Positions 19,599 through 29,260 of a DNA stretch of 64,000 nt are shown here, one piece after another. This stretch comes from Polynucleobacter aenigmaticus (lineage in GTDB: Bacteria > Pseudomonadota > Gammaproteobacteria > Burkholderiales > Burkholderiaceae): positions 62,001-126,000 of the forward strand of contig NZ_NGUO01000001.1 of assembly GCF_002206635.1 (NCBI RefSeq). The letters are read 5' to 3'. The notes beneath the pieces are model-generated. The model was not told where the DNA came from. It saw nothing but the letters and a program-made list of their open reading frames with translations, and ran no database searches. Each line of letters starts with the position of its first letter. Within the stretch, counting starts at the first letter, position 1. The position numbers were made by a program, and so were the translations under genes.

Positions 19599-20414
19599 AT
19601 GGGTTACTTGCAAGGCGAAAAGCCAATAACGATTTCTAAGCTCCTCTCCATGAGTGCTGAGGGCGAGAAAATTACGATGCTGACGGCATACGATTCAACG
19701 ATGTCCGCCTTATTGAATCGTTGCGGAGTAGAAACTATCCTGATTGGGGATTCCTTGGGCAATGTGATTCAAGGTCACAGTAGCACTACCCCCGTCACTG
19801 TTGAACAAGTGGCGTATCACACAGAATGTGTAGCTCGTGCCAATTCACATGCTTTTGTGATTGCAGATCTTCCCTTTGCCAGTTATGGCGATCCTGCACA
19901 AGCCTTAGATTCAGCAGCAGAGTTGATGCGTGCTGGTGCTGATATGGTCAAGCTCGAAGGTGGTGACTGGCAAATAGACATCATTCAATATTTAGTAGAA
20001 CGCAGTGTGCCTGTTTGTGCGCACTTAGGCCTACTGCCTCAGTCTGTTCACATCTTGGGCGGCTATAAAGTTCAAGGTAAATCCAAAGATGCGGCTAACC
20101 TCATGGTGGAACAAGCGCTTGCTTGCGAGCAGGCTGGCGCTCAAATGATTGTGCTCGAAGCCATTCCCTCTTCATTAGGCAGGCTCATTACTGAATCACT
20201 TTCCATTCCAACCATTGGAATTGGGGCAGGAGCAGATTGCTCCGGCCAAGTATTAGTGCTGCAAGATATGCTGGGCATTAGCCCTGGCAAGCCACCCAAG
20301 TTTGTTAAAAACTTCCTAGATGGTCAGACCTCTATTGAGGCGGCAGTCAAAGCCTATGTCCGAGAAGTCAAATCCGGAAAGTTTCCCGGACCCGAACACG
20401 GCTTCGCTGGCTAA
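19599..20414 (+). CDS. panB: 3-methyl-2-oxobutanoate hydroxymethyltransferase
   Basis: First committed step of pantothenate synthesis: transfers a hydroxymethyl group from methylenetetrahydrofolate to ketoisovalerate. The 271-residue product has [14 protein letters not shown], the [19 protein letters not shown] metal and substrate loop, LPFASYG, VKLEGG, and the [24 protein letters not shown] segment. Neighbouring folK contributes to the folate cofactor that PanB uses. It converges with dnaJ, with a hairpin-rich 16-base gap. Confidence 0.97.
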   Translation: MGYLQGEKPITISKLLSMSAEGEKITMLTAYDSTMSALLNRCGVETILIGDSLGNVIQGHSSTTPVTVEQVAYHTECVARANSHAFVIADLPFASYGDPAQALDSAAELMRAGADMVKLEGGDWQIDIIQYLVERSVPVCAHLGLLPQSVHILGGYKVQGKSKDAANLMVEQALACEQAGAQMIVLEAIPSSLGRLITESLSIPTIGIGAGADCSGQVLVLQDMLGISPGKPPKFVKNFLDGQTSIEAAVKAYVREVKSGKFPGPEHGFAG

Positions 20415-20448
20415 GCTTCCTGACTAGTCATTAACTAAAGAAGCTTTT
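20413..20448. terminator. Possible bidirectional terminator between panB and dnaJ
   Basis: AAGCTTC (20413-20419) pairs with GAAGCTT (20440-20446), followed by TT, and encloses a perfect palindrome TGACTAGTCA (20421-20430). It covers both stop codons. The short T-run makes termination uncertain. Confidence 0.35.
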
Positions 20449-21567
20449 GACGCCCTCAAACCAACCCTTTTGATGGGGGTTATGTTTATCACCACCAGAT
20501 TTCAGGCTGTCATCAAACTTCTGTAGTAATTTTTTCTGCTCATCCGTCAATTTGACTGGTGTCTCAACGGCAACGTGCACAAACAAGTCACCAACCATAG
20601 TTGAGCGCAATCCTTTAATGCCTTTATTACGCAAGCGGAATGTTTTACCAGTCTGCGTACCTTCAGGAATCGGGAATTCAACCCGCCCTGAAAGAGTTGG
20701 CACTTCAATATCACCGCCAATAGTTGCAGCAGCAAAGGAGATTGGCATCTGGACATGTAAGTCACTGCCGTCACGCTCAAACACCTGATGGGGTTTTACT
20801 CTCACTTCTACATAGAGATCGCCAGATGGGCCGCCATTGATACCTGGCTCACCATTGCCAACAGAGCGCACGCGCATACCGTCATCAATGCCTGCGGGGA
20901 TCTTGATTTCTAGTGTCTTCTGTTCTTTATGTTTGCCGCTACCATGGCAAGTTTTGCATGGCTTAGGGAGGTACTCGCCTGTGCCGCGGCACTTAGGGCA
21001 AGTTTGTTGCATTGAGAAGAAGCCTTGCTGTACGCGAACTTGGCCATGACCATCGCAAGTTGTACATTTTTCCGCCTTACTTCCAGGTTCAGCGCCAGTG
21101 CCATGACATGGCTTGCAATTACTCCAACTCGGCACCCGAATTTGAGTGGTGTAACCTTCGGCCGCTTGCTCGAGACTGACCTCCATGTTGTACCGTAAAT
21201 CCGCGCCCTTATAGACCTGCGGACCCGCATGGCGTCCGCCACCTTGCCCGAAGATATCGCCGAAGATATCGCCGAAGGCATCCGCAAAACCACCGCCACC
21301 ACCACCGAAGCCGCCACCGCCAAAACCGCTGGACTGATCCACACCCGCATGACCGTATTGATCATAAGCAGCGCGTTTATTAGGGTCAGTTAATGCTTCA
21401 TAAGCTTCTTTAACTTCTTTAAATTGCGCTTCTGCTGTTTTGCTATCGGGATTGCGATCAGGGTGATGCTTCATGGCTAACTTCCGATAAGCTTTTTTCA
21501 GCTCTTCATCGCTAGCACCTCTTGCAACACCAAGCACTTCGTAATAATCGCGTTTACTTTTTGGCAC
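20431..21567 (-). CDS. dnaJ: Chaperone protein DnaJ
   Basis: Type I Hsp40 co-chaperone that delivers substrates to DnaK and stimulates its ATPase. Domains in order: J domain with HPD at 35-37, a glycine/phenylalanine-rich linker with repeated FGDIF, a zinc domain with four CxxCxGxG-type repeats ([32 protein letters not shown]), and the C-terminal peptide-binding domains. I place the start at a GTG at 21567: AGAGGAA lies 4 bases before it and the resulting 378 residues match the family. An ATG 13 codons upstream would add unconserved sequence. dnaK lies upstream, separated by 99 bases that contain a perfect hairpin. Confidence 0.96.
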   Translation of the reverse strand: MPKSKRDYYEVLGVARGASDEELKKAYRKLAMKHHPDRNPDSKTAEAQFKEVKEAYEALTDPNKRAAYDQYGHAGVDQSSGFGGGGFGGGGGGFADAFGDIFGDIFGQGGGRHAGPQVYKGADLRYNMEVSLEQAAEGYTTQIRVPSWSNCKPCHGTGAEPGSKAEKCTTCDGHGQVRVQQGFFSMQQTCPKCRGTGEYLPKPCKTCHGSGKHKEQKTLEIKIPAGIDDGMRVRSVGNGEPGINGGPSGDLYVEVRVKPHQVFERDGSDLHVQMPISFAAATIGGDIEVPTLSGRVEFPIPEGTQTGKTFRLRNKGIKGLRSTMVGDLFVHVAVETPVKLTDEQKKLLQKFDDSLKSGGDKHNPHQKGWFEGVKSFFS

Positions 21568-21594
21568 AAAATTCCTCTCAACAACCTGAATGAC

Positions 21595-21619
21595 ACAAGT
21601 CGGCACGAGGCCGACTTGT
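21595..21619 (-). promoter_or_regulatory. Perfect hairpin in the dnaK-dnaJ intergenic region
   Basis: Ten-base-pair perfect stem ACAAGTCGGC/GCCGACTTGT with a five-base loop, 48 bases after the dnaK stop and about 17 before the dnaJ ribosome binding site. No T-run follows on the minus strand, so it does not look like an ordinary terminator; an mRNA stabiliser or partial attenuator is possible. Confidence 0.7.
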
Positions 21620-21666
21620 TATTAAATTACTTCTAAACTACGTTAAATGGTCTTCAATATCCGGGA

Positions 21667-23604
21667 TTACTTCTTGTCATCCACTTCTTTGAAATCAGCA
21701 TCTACGACATCAGCATCAGGAGCGGCGCCTTGTGCGCCACTAGGTGCTGCGCCAGGAGCGGCACCACCACCAGCTTTAGCCTGTTCAGCAGCCATGGCCT
21801 TTTCGCCCAGCTTCTGACTTGCTTTACCCAAAGCTTCTGTCTTGACTTCAATTACAGCTTTATCGCTGCCTTTGATTGCTTCGTCTAATTCTTTCAAGGC
21901 AGCTTCGATAGCCTCTTTCTCGGACGCTTCCAAAGTAGCGCCATGCTCTTCCAAAGCCTTCTTGGTAGAGTGAGCCAAAGCATCAGCAGTATTACGGGCC
22001 GTTACCAGCTCCAATGCTTTTTTATCTTCATCGGCATTGGCTTCGGCATCTTTCACCATACGTAGAATTTCTTCTTCAGTCAGACCAGAGTTTGCCTTGA
22101 TGGTGATCTTGTTCTCTTTACCAGTAGTTTTGTCTTTTGCAGTGACATGCAAAATACCATTGGCATCAATATCAAAGGTCACTTCAATTTGTGGCATACC
22201 GCGTTGTGATGGAGCAATACCTTCCAAATTAAACTCGCCGAGTAATTTGTTGGCAACCGCTATTTCACGCTCACCCTGGAAACACTTAATCGTTACTGCA
22301 GGCTGGTTATCTTCTGCTGTGGAATACACCTGTGAATGCTTAGTGGGAATAGTGGTGTTCTTCGGAATCATCTTAGTCATTACGCCGCCCAAGGTTTCGA
22401 TACCCAAAGACAATGGGGTAACGTCCAAGAGCAATACGTCTTTGCGATCTCCAGACAATACTGAACCCTGAATCGCTGCACCAACAGCAACCGCTTCGTC
22501 TGGGTTCACGTCTTTGCGTGGCTCTTTACCAAAAATCTCTTTTACTTTGTCCTGAACAGCAGGCATACGGGTTTGACCACCAACCAAGATCACGTCATCG
22601 ATATCAGCAGGATTCACGCCGGCATCTTTAATTGCAGTCAAGCAAGGGCCAGCCGTGCGGTTGATCAACTCCTCTACCAAAGACTCCAACTTCGCGCGAG
22701 TGAGCTTCAAGTTCAAATGCTTAGGACCGCTTGCGTCAGCAGTCACGTACGGCAAATTGATGTCAGTTTGCTGAGCCGATGACAATTCAATCTTGGCTTT
22801 TTCAGCGGCATCTTTCAAGCGTTGCAAGGCCAATACATCTTTACTTAAATCGACGCCCTGTTCTTTCTTGAACTCAGCAATGATCCAGTCAATGATGCGT
22901 TGGTCAAAGTCTTCGCCACCTAAGAAGGTGTCACCGTTGGTAGAGAGCACTTCAAACTGCTTCTCACCATCTACGTTTGCGATTTCAATAATGGAAACGT
23001 CGAACGTACCGCCGCCCAAGTCATACACAGCGATCTTGCGATCAACTTTGTCTTGTTTATCCAGGCCGAATGCCAATGCTGCTGCAGTTGGCTCGTTGAT
23101 GATGCGCTTCACATCCAAACCAGCGATACGACCAGCATCTTTGGTTGCTTGGCGTTGGCTATCGTTAAAGTAAGCGGGAACAGTAATTACCGCCTCAGTC
23201 ACTTCTTCACCGAGGTAATCTTCGGCAGTTTTTTTCATTTTTCGCAGAATTTCTGCAGAAACTTGTTGTGGCGCCATTTTTTTGTCGCGCGCTTCAACCC
23301 ATGCATCACCATTATCTGCCTGAACAATTTTGTAAGGCATCAAGCCGATGTCTTTTTGCACTTCAGCATCAGTAAATTTACGGCCCATTAAACGCTTCAC
23401 CGCGTAAATAGTATTTCTAGGGTTGGTAACTGATTGGCGTTTTGCGGGCGCGCCAACCAATACTTCGCCATCTTCAACGTAAGCAATGATGGATGGGGTT
23501 GTGCGGCCGCCTTCGGCGTTCTCGACAACTTTAGGTGCATTGTTTTCAACAACAGAAACGCACGAGTTTGTGGTTCCTAAGTCAATTCCGATAATCTTTC
23601 CCAT
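21667..23604 (-). CDS. dnaK: Molecular chaperone DnaK (Hsp70)
   Basis: ATP-driven chaperone for nascent and stress-damaged proteins. The 645-residue product has the nucleotide-binding domain with [13 protein letters not shown] at the N-terminus, [20 protein letters not shown] and [14 protein letters not shown], the [14 protein letters not shown] linker, then the substrate-binding domain and helical lid ending in an acidic [13 protein letters not shown] tail. The GGAG ribosome binding site is well placed. A strong sigma-32 promoter precedes the gene, and two hairpins isolate it from grpE, so it can be expressed on its own or with dnaJ. Confidence 0.99.
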   Translation of the reverse strand: MGKIIGIDLGTTNSCVSVVENNAPKVVENAEGGRTTPSIIAYVEDGEVLVGAPAKRQSVTNPRNTIYAVKRLMGRKFTDAEVQKDIGLMPYKIVQADNGDAWVEARDKKMAPQQVSAEILRKMKKTAEDYLGEEVTEAVITVPAYFNDSQRQATKDAGRIAGLDVKRIINEPTAAALAFGLDKQDKVDRKIAVYDLGGGTFDVSIIEIANVDGEKQFEVLSTNGDTFLGGEDFDQRIIDWIIAEFKKEQGVDLSKDVLALQRLKDAAEKAKIELSSAQQTDINLPYVTADASGPKHLNLKLTRAKLESLVEELINRTAGPCLTAIKDAGVNPADIDDVILVGGQTRMPAVQDKVKEIFGKEPRKDVNPDEAVAVGAAIQGSVLSGDRKDVLLLDVTPLSLGIETLGGVMTKMIPKNTTIPTKHSQVYSTAEDNQPAVTIKCFQGEREIAVANKLLGEFNLEGIAPSQRGMPQIEVTFDIDANGILHVTAKDKTTGKENKITIKANSGLTEEEILRMVKDAEANADEDKKALELVTARNTADALAHSTKKALEEHGATLEASEKEAIEAALKELDEAIKGSDKAVIEVKTEALGKASQKLGEKAMAAEQAKAGGGAAPGAAPSGAQGAAPDADVVDADFKEVDDKK

Positions 23605-23667
23605 AATGGCTCCAAAAAATTAAGTTATGTGTAATTTTGTAAAACTGCGAATAAATCGATACTCAAT

Positions 23668-23697
23668 AAATGGGGCCGAAAAGAGGGAATTCAAGGG
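23668..23697 (-). promoter_or_regulatory. Sigma-32 (heat-shock) promoter of dnaK
   Basis: Read on the minus strand: -35 CCCTTGAA (CTTGAA at 23690-23695), 14 bases, then -10 CCCCATTT (CCCCAT at 23670-23675). This matches the RpoH consensus CTTGAA / CCCCAT(n)T almost perfectly. The expected start near 23660 gives a leader of about 55 bases. Confidence 0.88.
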
Positions 23698-23708
23698 CTC
23701 AAAAAGCA

Positions 23709-23734
23709 AAAAAAGGCAGAAATCTGCCTTTTTC
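23709..23734. terminator. Hairpin terminator between grpE and dnaK (second of two)
   Basis: AAAAGGCAGA/TCTGCCTTTT, a perfect ten-pair stem with a two-base loop (23711-23732), flanked by A and T runs so that it works in either direction. It lies just upstream of the dnaK heat-shock promoter. Confidence 0.75.
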
Positions 23735-23770
23735 ATCCCACTTTGCCCACACCAAACTCTTTAAAACCCT

Positions 23771-23805
23771 AAAAACCCACAAAAATCACTTTTGAGTGGG
23801 TTTTT
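23771..23805 (-). terminator. Terminator of grpE
   Basis: AAAAACCCAC and GTGGGTTTTT form the outer stem, with an inner CAAAA/TTTTG pairing. On the minus strand the stem is followed by T residues. It starts seven bases after the grpE stop codon. Confidence 0.78.
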
Positions 23806-23811
23806 GTTGGA

Positions 23812-24372
23812 TTATTTAGACGCGCTGACCGTGACCAAGGCTGGGCGCAGGATACGGTCCGCAATGGAATAACCCCTCTGGAGCACTGAAACCACGGTAT
23901 TGGCTTCCTGATCAGAGGGCACAGAGGCAATCGCTTGGTGATGATGGGGGTCAAACTTATCCCCAACAGCAGGGTTAATTTCAGTCAGACGACCTTTTTC
24001 AAAAGCAGATAAGAGCTGCTTCAAGGTGATCTCCAGGCCCTCTTTAAAGGCCTTGGCATCGACCGCCTCAGCATTGAGGGCAGCGTACAAGCTATCTGTA
24101 ACTGGCACGAGATGCTCAGCAAAACTCTCAATTGCAAACTTATGAGCCTTGGAAATATCTTCCGCAGCACGGCGACGAATGTTTTCACCTTCGGCCTTAG
24201 CGCGCAAATAGTTATCCTGCATCTCTGTGAGCTTTTGGTTTAACTCGGCAATTTCTTGCTCTGGAGTCTTTACTTCGGCAACCGCTGGGCTTGCATCAGC
24301 AGCACCTTCGGCCTGAGGATCGGCGGCGATATTTTCCTGCTCAGAAGCTGGGTTTTGATTTTCTTGGGTCAT
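23812..24372 (-). CDS. grpE: Nucleotide exchange factor GrpE
   Basis: Releases ADP from DnaK and acts as a thermosensor. The 186-residue product has an acidic, alanine-rich N-terminal region, a long coiled coil ([20 protein letters not shown] and following), the [11 protein letters not shown] segment and the C-terminal beta domain with FDPHHHQAI and a closing [17 protein letters not shown]. Length and pattern are standard. It has its own sigma-32 promoter just past the hemH stop and a terminator before dnaK. Confidence 0.97.
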   Translation of the reverse strand: MTQENQNPASEQENIAADPQAEGAADASPAVAEVKTPEQEIAELNQKLTEMQDNYLRAKAEGENIRRRAAEDISKAHKFAIESFAEHLVPVTDSLYAALNAEAVDAKAFKEGLEITLKQLLSAFEKGRLTEINPAVGDKFDPHHHQAIASVPSDQEANTVVSVLQRGYSIADRILRPALVTVSASK

Positions 24373-24415
24373 AGGTGCAAATTCACTTTTCTATCAGAAT
24401 GGCTACTTCTCAACA

Positions 24416-24445
24416 ATATGGGGTCAATCAAGACAATTTCAAGTG
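24416..24445 (-). promoter_or_regulatory. Sigma-32 (heat-shock) promoter of grpE
   Basis: Read on the minus strand: CACTTGAA (CTTGAA at 24438-24443), 14 bases, then CCCCATAT (CCCCAT at 24418-24423). The spacer equals that of the dnaK promoter. The expected start near 24408 gives a leader of about 35 bases. The -35 box lies about a dozen bases beyond the hemH stop. Confidence 0.88.
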
Positions 24446-24454
24446 CACTTGAGT

Positions 24455-25549
24455 TTAAGCAATTTTGGCCTTCGCCAACTCGGCCAAGCGATCACGCTCA
24501 ACCAATATGGCATCGGACTCCACGCCTAAACTCCAGCCGGATAAATGCTCTTGGGCAATGTCATACATGGCCTCAATCCACTTTGGGCTGCTATTGAGAC
24601 AAGGAATATAGCGGTAATCTTTTCCGCCATGCTCCAAGAAGATCTCACGTGCCTCCATAGCGATCTCTTCTAGCGTCTCCAAGCAATCGGCTGGAAAGCC
24701 TGGGCAAAAAATATCGACTCGCTGACAACCTTCTTTACCGAGTTTTTCAATCGTAGGCGCGGTGTAAGGTTTTAGCCACTCAGCTTTACCAAAGCGAGAT
24801 TGAAAGGTAACTAAATATTGTCCCGGCTCTAAACCTAAAGATTCACCTAACAAGCGACCTGTTTTCAGGCACTCGCAATGGTAAGGGTCGCCCTTCATTA
24901 AATTACGCTTTGGCAACCCATGGAAAGACATCACGAGGCGATCACCGCTTGCAAAATCAGGGCGCCCATCTTTGTCCCATGCACTGAGAACTTGATCACG
25001 CAAAGCAGTGATGTATGCAGGGTTGTCGTGATAGTGCTTTACCAGGCGAAGCTCTGGTTGGTTGCGCCATGTTCCTAGAATGCGAAATACTTCATCAAAG
25101 CTTGAAGCGGTAGTCGTCGCTGAATACTGTGGATATAGCGGCAATAATAAGAGGCGCTCCATGCCTTGTGCCTGAAGGGCCTCAAGGGCTTGCTGGGTTG
25201 ACGGCTGACCATAGCGCATCGCCAAATCAACCAACACCACTTGACCGTGATGAGCAAATTTCTCACCCAATTCTTTTGCCTGTAAGCGGGAGTAGTGCAT
25301 TAAAGGTGAGCCCAACTTTGGCAACCAAATTGAAGCGTATTTTTTTGCCGAGGCACCACTACGAATCGGCAAAATAATGCCATTCAAGATACACCACCAA
25401 ACAATCCGCGGTATTTCCACTACGCGAGGATCAGATAAAAACTCTTTTAGGTAGGCCCTCACCGCTTTAGCTGTTGGTGCCGAAGGTGTGCCTAAGTTCA
25501 ACAATAAAACTGCTGTCTTTGAAGGGCGTAAATGAGGATTTTGATTCAA
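24455..25549 (-). CDS. hemH: Ferrochelatase
   Basis: Terminal heme enzyme that inserts Fe2+ into protoporphyrin IX. The 364-residue product starts with TAVLLLNLGTPSAPTA and contains the catalytic histidine motif SFHGLPKR, the YQVTFQSRFG-like segment as YLVTFQSRFGKAEWL, and the CPGFPADCLETLEEI signature. The C-terminal sequence ends soluble, without the CAB-like tail of cyanobacteria. It sits between hrcA (45 bases upstream) and grpE, so its transcription may be tied to the stress cluster. Confidence 0.97.
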   Translation of the reverse strand: MNQNPHLRPSKTAVLLLNLGTPSAPTAKAVRAYLKEFLSDPRVVEIPRIVWWCILNGIILPIRSGASAKKYASIWLPKLGSPLMHYSRLQAKELGEKFAHHGQVVLVDLAMRYGQPSTQQALEALQAQGMERLLLLPLYPQYSATTTASSFDEVFRILGTWRNQPELRLVKHYHDNPAYITALRDQVLSAWDKDGRPDFASGDRLVMSFHGLPKRNLMKGDPYHCECLKTGRLLGESLGLEPGQYLVTFQSRFGKAEWLKPYTAPTIEKLGKEGCQRVDIFCPGFPADCLETLEEIAMEAREIFLEHGGKDYRYIPCLNSSPKWIEAMYDIAQEHLSGWSLGVESDAILVERDRLAELAKAKIA

Positions 25550-25594
25550 TGGGGATCCGTCTGAATTAATGAGAGCAAGAAGAAAATATGATTG

Positions 25595-26620
25595 TTATGA
25601 AGAGCTCATCGGAGAACTCAATGCGCCTGATAGCAACTTAGAAGTAATGTCGACAATCGGGATGACGCGATCGTATGCCATACGAGTGGGCCCGATCACG
25701 CCTAAGGTTCCCACAATCTGACCATCAACACTGTAAGGCGCGCTAATCACCGCTAAATCCTCATACGGCAGTAGATCACTCTCGCCACCAATAAAGATCT
25801 GAATGCCGTCTGCATGGCTCGAGACGTCCAATAACTGCATTAAGACGGATTTCTGCTCAAGCATGTCAAACATCTTGCGCAACTTGTCTAGATTGGCACT
25901 CAGGTCGCCCACATTAAGCAAACGGCGCTCTCCGGATAGCAGCATATCCCCCTGACCCATGCCATAGTCACTCACACCACTATGCAATGCCAAAGCCATC
26001 AAACCAGAGATGTCACTACGCAAATTGTCCAAATCCGAAGCGAGATGCGCCCGGACCTGAGCAAAACTCTTGCCTGCAAACTGAGCATTAATGTAGTTAC
26101 CTGCCTCAATCAACTGGCTCGGCGTGTAGTCCTGGGTGGTCGGCAGAATACGGTTTTGAACATCCCCTTCGGGAGTCACCATGATGAGCAATATCTTGCC
26201 CTCACCTAATCTCAAAAACTCAATATGCTTAAACACCTGGGCCCGCTTCGGCGTCATGACCACCCCAGCAAAATGGGTCAAATTAGACAAAATTTGCGCG
26301 GCTGAATTCATCACCCTTTGTGGAGAATCCGGCAAAAGCCCTTTTTCCATCTCACGGGCAGCAATTTCTTCTAGAGGGCGTACGGTCACCATCGTATCCA
26401 CAAAGAGGCGATAGCCTCTCGGGGTAGGAATCCGCCCAGCAGAAGTATGAGGACTAGTCACTAGGCCCATTTCCTCTAAATCAGCCATCACATTGCGAAT
26501 CGTGGCCGCAGATAGGTCCAGCCCTGAGAACCGAGATAGGGTTCGCGAGCCAATAGGCTGCCCCTCCTCGATATAGCGCTCGATGAGGGTTTTCAGTAAT
26601 GCGCGGGAGCGATCATCCAT
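25595..26620 (-). CDS. hrcA: Heat-inducible transcription repressor HrcA
   Basis: Repressor that binds CIRCE operators and depends on GroE for activity. The 341-residue product starts with the winged-helix DNA-binding domain ([33 protein letters not shown]), followed by a GAF-like domain and the dimerisation insert, ending with [17 protein letters not shown]. It is divergent from nadK with 37 bases between the chosen starts. No CIRCE element was seen before grpE or dnaK; groESL, whose promoter is outside the window, is the likely target by analogy with other betaproteobacteria. Confidence 0.97.
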   Translation of the reverse strand: MDDRSRALLKTLIERYIEEGQPIGSRTLSRFSGLDLSAATIRNVMADLEEMGLVTSPHTSAGRIPTPRGYRLFVDTMVTVRPLEEIAAREMEKGLLPDSPQRVMNSAAQILSNLTHFAGVVMTPKRAQVFKHIEFLRLGEGKILLIMVTPEGDVQNRILPTTQDYTPSQLIEAGNYINAQFAGKSFAQVRAHLASDLDNLRSDISGLMALALHSGVSDYGMGQGDMLLSGERRLLNVGDLSANLDKLRKMFDMLEQKSVLMQLLDVSSHADGIQIFIGGESDLLPYEDLAVISAPYSVDGQIVGTLGVIGPTRMAYDRVIPIVDITSKLLSGALSSPMSSS

Positions 26621-26642
26621 AGTGGAAGGGATTTTATGCGTA

Positions 26643-26651
26643 TGGTTTAAT
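26643..26651 (+). promoter_or_regulatory. Extended -10 element before nadK
   Basis: TGG-TTTAAT (TG extension plus a 5-of-6 -10 hexamer at 26646-26651). The expected start seven bases on is 26658, the A of the nadK ATG. No ribosome binding site lies before that ATG. Confidence 0.4.
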
Positions 26652-26657
26652 CGTTAT

Positions 26658-27563
26658 ATGTTAAGCCCATCCCCAAATTCCAGCAAAAAGGCATTTAGCC
26701 GGGTTGCGCTTGTTGGCAAATATCAGGCTGATGGCATGCAAGAGCGTCTCAAGGACCTTGCTGAACTACTAACCAAGCAAGGTTGTGAGGTCTTCGTAGA
26801 GGCCTCTACCGCATCTCATTTAAGTCTTACCGGCTATCCCACCAAAACAGTAGAAGAATTTGCGGGGGCAATTGATGTGGCGGTTGTCTTGGGTGGCGAC
26901 GGCACAATGCTCGGAATTGGACGGCAGCTAGCTGGCCGTAACGTACCCTTGATTGGAATCAATATGGGTCGCTTAGGCTATATGACCGATATTCCTATCC
27001 ATAACGTCCAGGCTGTTCTTCCCCAAATGATTGCTGGTGAATATGAAGCAGACGCCAGAACCCTATTGGATGCTGTCGTGCTACGTAATGGCAAAGTCAT
27101 TAACCGTGCTCTAGCCTTGAATGATGTCGTGGTTAATCGCTCTGGAATTTCCGGCATGGTTGAGCTCGCTGTGCGCGTTAACGGCTCCTTTATGTACAAC
27201 CAAAGATCCGATGGCCTGATTGTGTCGACGCCTACTGGATCTACCGCTTACGCTTTATCCGCTGGTGGCCCCATCCTGCATCCGCGGGTAGCTGGAATTT
27301 TATTAGCGCCAATTGCGCCGCACTCCTTATCCAATCGCCCGATTGTGTTGCCGCAAGATATTGCACTGAGTATTGAAGTGGTTGATGGCAGAGAAGTGAT
27401 TGTGAACTTTGATATGCAATCCCAAACTGACTTGCAATCTGGTGACACAATTGAAGTGCGTCAATCCGAAAAAACAATCACCCTACTTCATCCTCGCGAT
27501 CATAGTGACTACAAAACCTTGCGAGAGAAGTTACATTGGAATGAGTATCCATCGACATTCTGA
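26658..27563 (+). CDS. nadK: NAD kinase
   Basis: Phosphorylates NAD to NADP using ATP or polyphosphate. The 301-residue product has the hallmark GGDGTMLG from residue 79, the NDVVVNRSG segment, and [17 protein letters not shown] chose the ATG at 26658; an upstream in-frame ATG at 26583 lies inside the opposing hrcA and would add 25 unconserved residues. The length fits the family (about 290-300). recN follows after 26 bases on the same strand. Confidence 0.96.
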   Translation: MLSPSPNSSKKAFSRVALVGKYQADGMQERLKDLAELLTKQGCEVFVEASTASHLSLTGYPTKTVEEFAGAIDVAVVLGGDGTMLGIGRQLAGRNVPLIGINMGRLGYMTDIPIHNVQAVLPQMIAGEYEADARTLLDAVVLRNGKVINRALALNDVVVNRSGISGMVELAVRVNGSFMYNQRSDGLIVSTPTGSTAYALSAGGPILHPRVAGILLAPIAPHSLSNRPIVLPQDIALSIEVVDGREVIVNFDMQSQTDLQSGDTIEVRQSEKTITLLHPRDHSDYKTLREKLHWNEYPSTF

Positions 27564-27589
27564 TGTCGAATTGTTGGATACGCTAACGC

Positions 27590-29260
27590 ATGCTTCAGAC
27601 TCTCGCGCTCCATGACTTTGTCATTGTTGACCAACTAGAGCTAGATTTTTCTTCTGGCTTTACAGTCCTTACCGGTGAGACGGGCGCCGGAAAATCTATC
27701 CTCTTAGATGCCCTCAGCCTGGTTTTAGGCGAGCGCGCAGATAGCAGTCAGATTCGTGAAGGCTGTAACCGCGCCGAAATTAGCGCCCTCTTTCGGATTG
27801 ATCCTCAGCAAATGAATCACTTCAATCATTGGTTAGAGGAGCTCGGCTTTCCAATGGAAGATGAAGGGCAAAGCCTGCTCCTCAAAAGAACTGTGGAAAC
27901 CAATGGACGCAGTCGCGCATTTATTAATGGTAGCGCAGCAACCTTAGCGCAGCTAAGAGAGGCTGGCGATCAACTGGTAGATATCCATGGGCAACATGCA
28001 CATCAACTCCTGCTCAAAGGAGGTGCACAGCGCGAACTGCTAGATCGCCATGCCAATCACATGGAGTTAGTGAGTGAAGTTGCTCAACTATTTAAAATGC
28101 TGAATGATTCTCGTCGTCGACTGGAGCAAGCAGAAAATGCCGGTCAGGATATTGAACGGGAACGTGAGCGCTTGGAATGGCAACTAGAAGAACTCACCGA
28201 ACTCTCACCGCAAGTAGGCGAATGGACTGCCATTCAAGGAGAGCATGCCCGTCTGGCCAATGGCGCAAAAATTATGAGTGGCTGCCAAGAGGCAATCGAT
28301 GTTTTAAGTGATGCAGAAAATTCAGTGGAGTCCACCCTCTCCAAAGCCAGCTCCAATATGAGTGCCTTGGCAGAGCATGACTCCGCGCTGAGCGATATCA
28401 GTCAAGCATTGGAGTCTGCTCAAATTCAGATTGATGAAGCAGTTCATAGCCTGAATCGCTATTTACAAAAGCTCGATTTAGACCCAGCGCGCCTCAGCGA
28501 GGTAGAGGATCGGATGCAAGCACTCCATGGTGCAGCTAGAAAATATCGCACTGAAGCGGATGATTTACCAGCACTCCTAAAGGAAACTGAAGAGCGCCTA
28601 GAAGCCCTCACTGCCTCTCAAAATATTGAAGCCTTGAGAGAAAAGGTCAAGCAGGAAGAAGTGGCTTATCTCAAGCTTGCTAAACAGCTCTCACAAAAAC
28701 GCAGTAAAGCGGCAGTCGACTTAAGCAATCAAGTTACAACCGCCATGCAAGACTTGTCTATGGCTGGCGGACAACTCGAAATTGCATTGCTGCCTTTAGC
28801 TGACAGCGGAGCCCATGGACTTGAGCAAATTGAATTTTTAGTTGCCGGTCATGCTGGTAGTACTCCGCGCTCATTGGCTAAAGTAGCCTCGGGTGGCGAG
28901 CTCGCTCGTATCAGCCTAGCCATTAGCGTAATCACTAGTAAAGCTTCATTTACTCCAACACTCATATTTGATGAAGTAGATGCCGGCATCGGCGGCGCCG
29001 TTGCAGAGACCGTTGGAAAATTATTACGCCAACTAGGCGAGTCCCATCAAATTCTTTGCGTTACCCATTTGCCGCAAGTCGCTGCGCAGGGCAACCACCA
29101 TTTAAAGGTCAGCAAATCTCAAACGGGCGATAAAACCCTTTCGCAAGTGAGTCCACTCGGAAGATCCGAACGAGTAGAGGAAGTAGCTCGCATGCTCGGC
29201 GGGGCTACGATTACTGACACCACGCGTCGTCATGCACGAGAGCTACTAGAGCAGAACTAA
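27590..29260 (+). CDS. recN: DNA repair protein RecN
   Basis: SMC-like ATPase that holds broken DNA ends during recombination repair. The 556-residue product has Walker A GETGAGKS at 29-36, a long coiled-coil middle rich in Glu, Ala and Leu (about 150-370), the ABC signature VASGGELARISLAI, and Walker B FDEVDAGIGG. The order matches the family and the length is normal. It lies downstream of nadK. Its stop codon interlocks with that of the convergent glnE (CTAA at 29257-29260). Confidence 0.97.
   Translation: MLQTLALHDFVIVDQLELDFSSGFTVLTGETGAGKSILLDALSLVLGERADSSQIREGCNRAEISALFRIDPQQMNHFNHWLEELGFPMEDEGQSLLLKRTVETNGRSRAFINGSAATLAQLREAGDQLVDIHGQHAHQLLLKGGAQRELLDRHANHMELVSEVAQLFKMLNDSRRRLEQAENAGQDIERERERLEWQLEELTELSPQVGEWTAIQGEHARLANGAKIMSGCQEAIDVLSDAENSVESTLSKASSNMSALAEHDSALSDISQALESAQIQIDEAVHSLNRYLQKLDLDPARLSEVEDRMQALHGAARKYRTEADDLPALLKETEERLEALTASQNIEALREKVKQEEVAYLKLAKQLSQKRSKAAVDLSNQVTTAMQDLSMAGGQLEIALLPLADSGAHGLEQIEFLVAGHAGSTPRSLAKVASGGELARISLAISVITSKASFTPTLIFDEVDAGIGGAVAETVGKLLRQLGESHQILCVTHLPQVAAQGNHHLKVSKSQTGDKTLSQVSPLGRSERVEEVARMLGGATITDTTRRHARELLEQN

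Noticed and set aside
21240..21340. GGC-rich repeated stretch on the plus strand
   Set aside because: It is the glycine/phenylalanine-rich linker of dnaJ, not a DNA repeat element.
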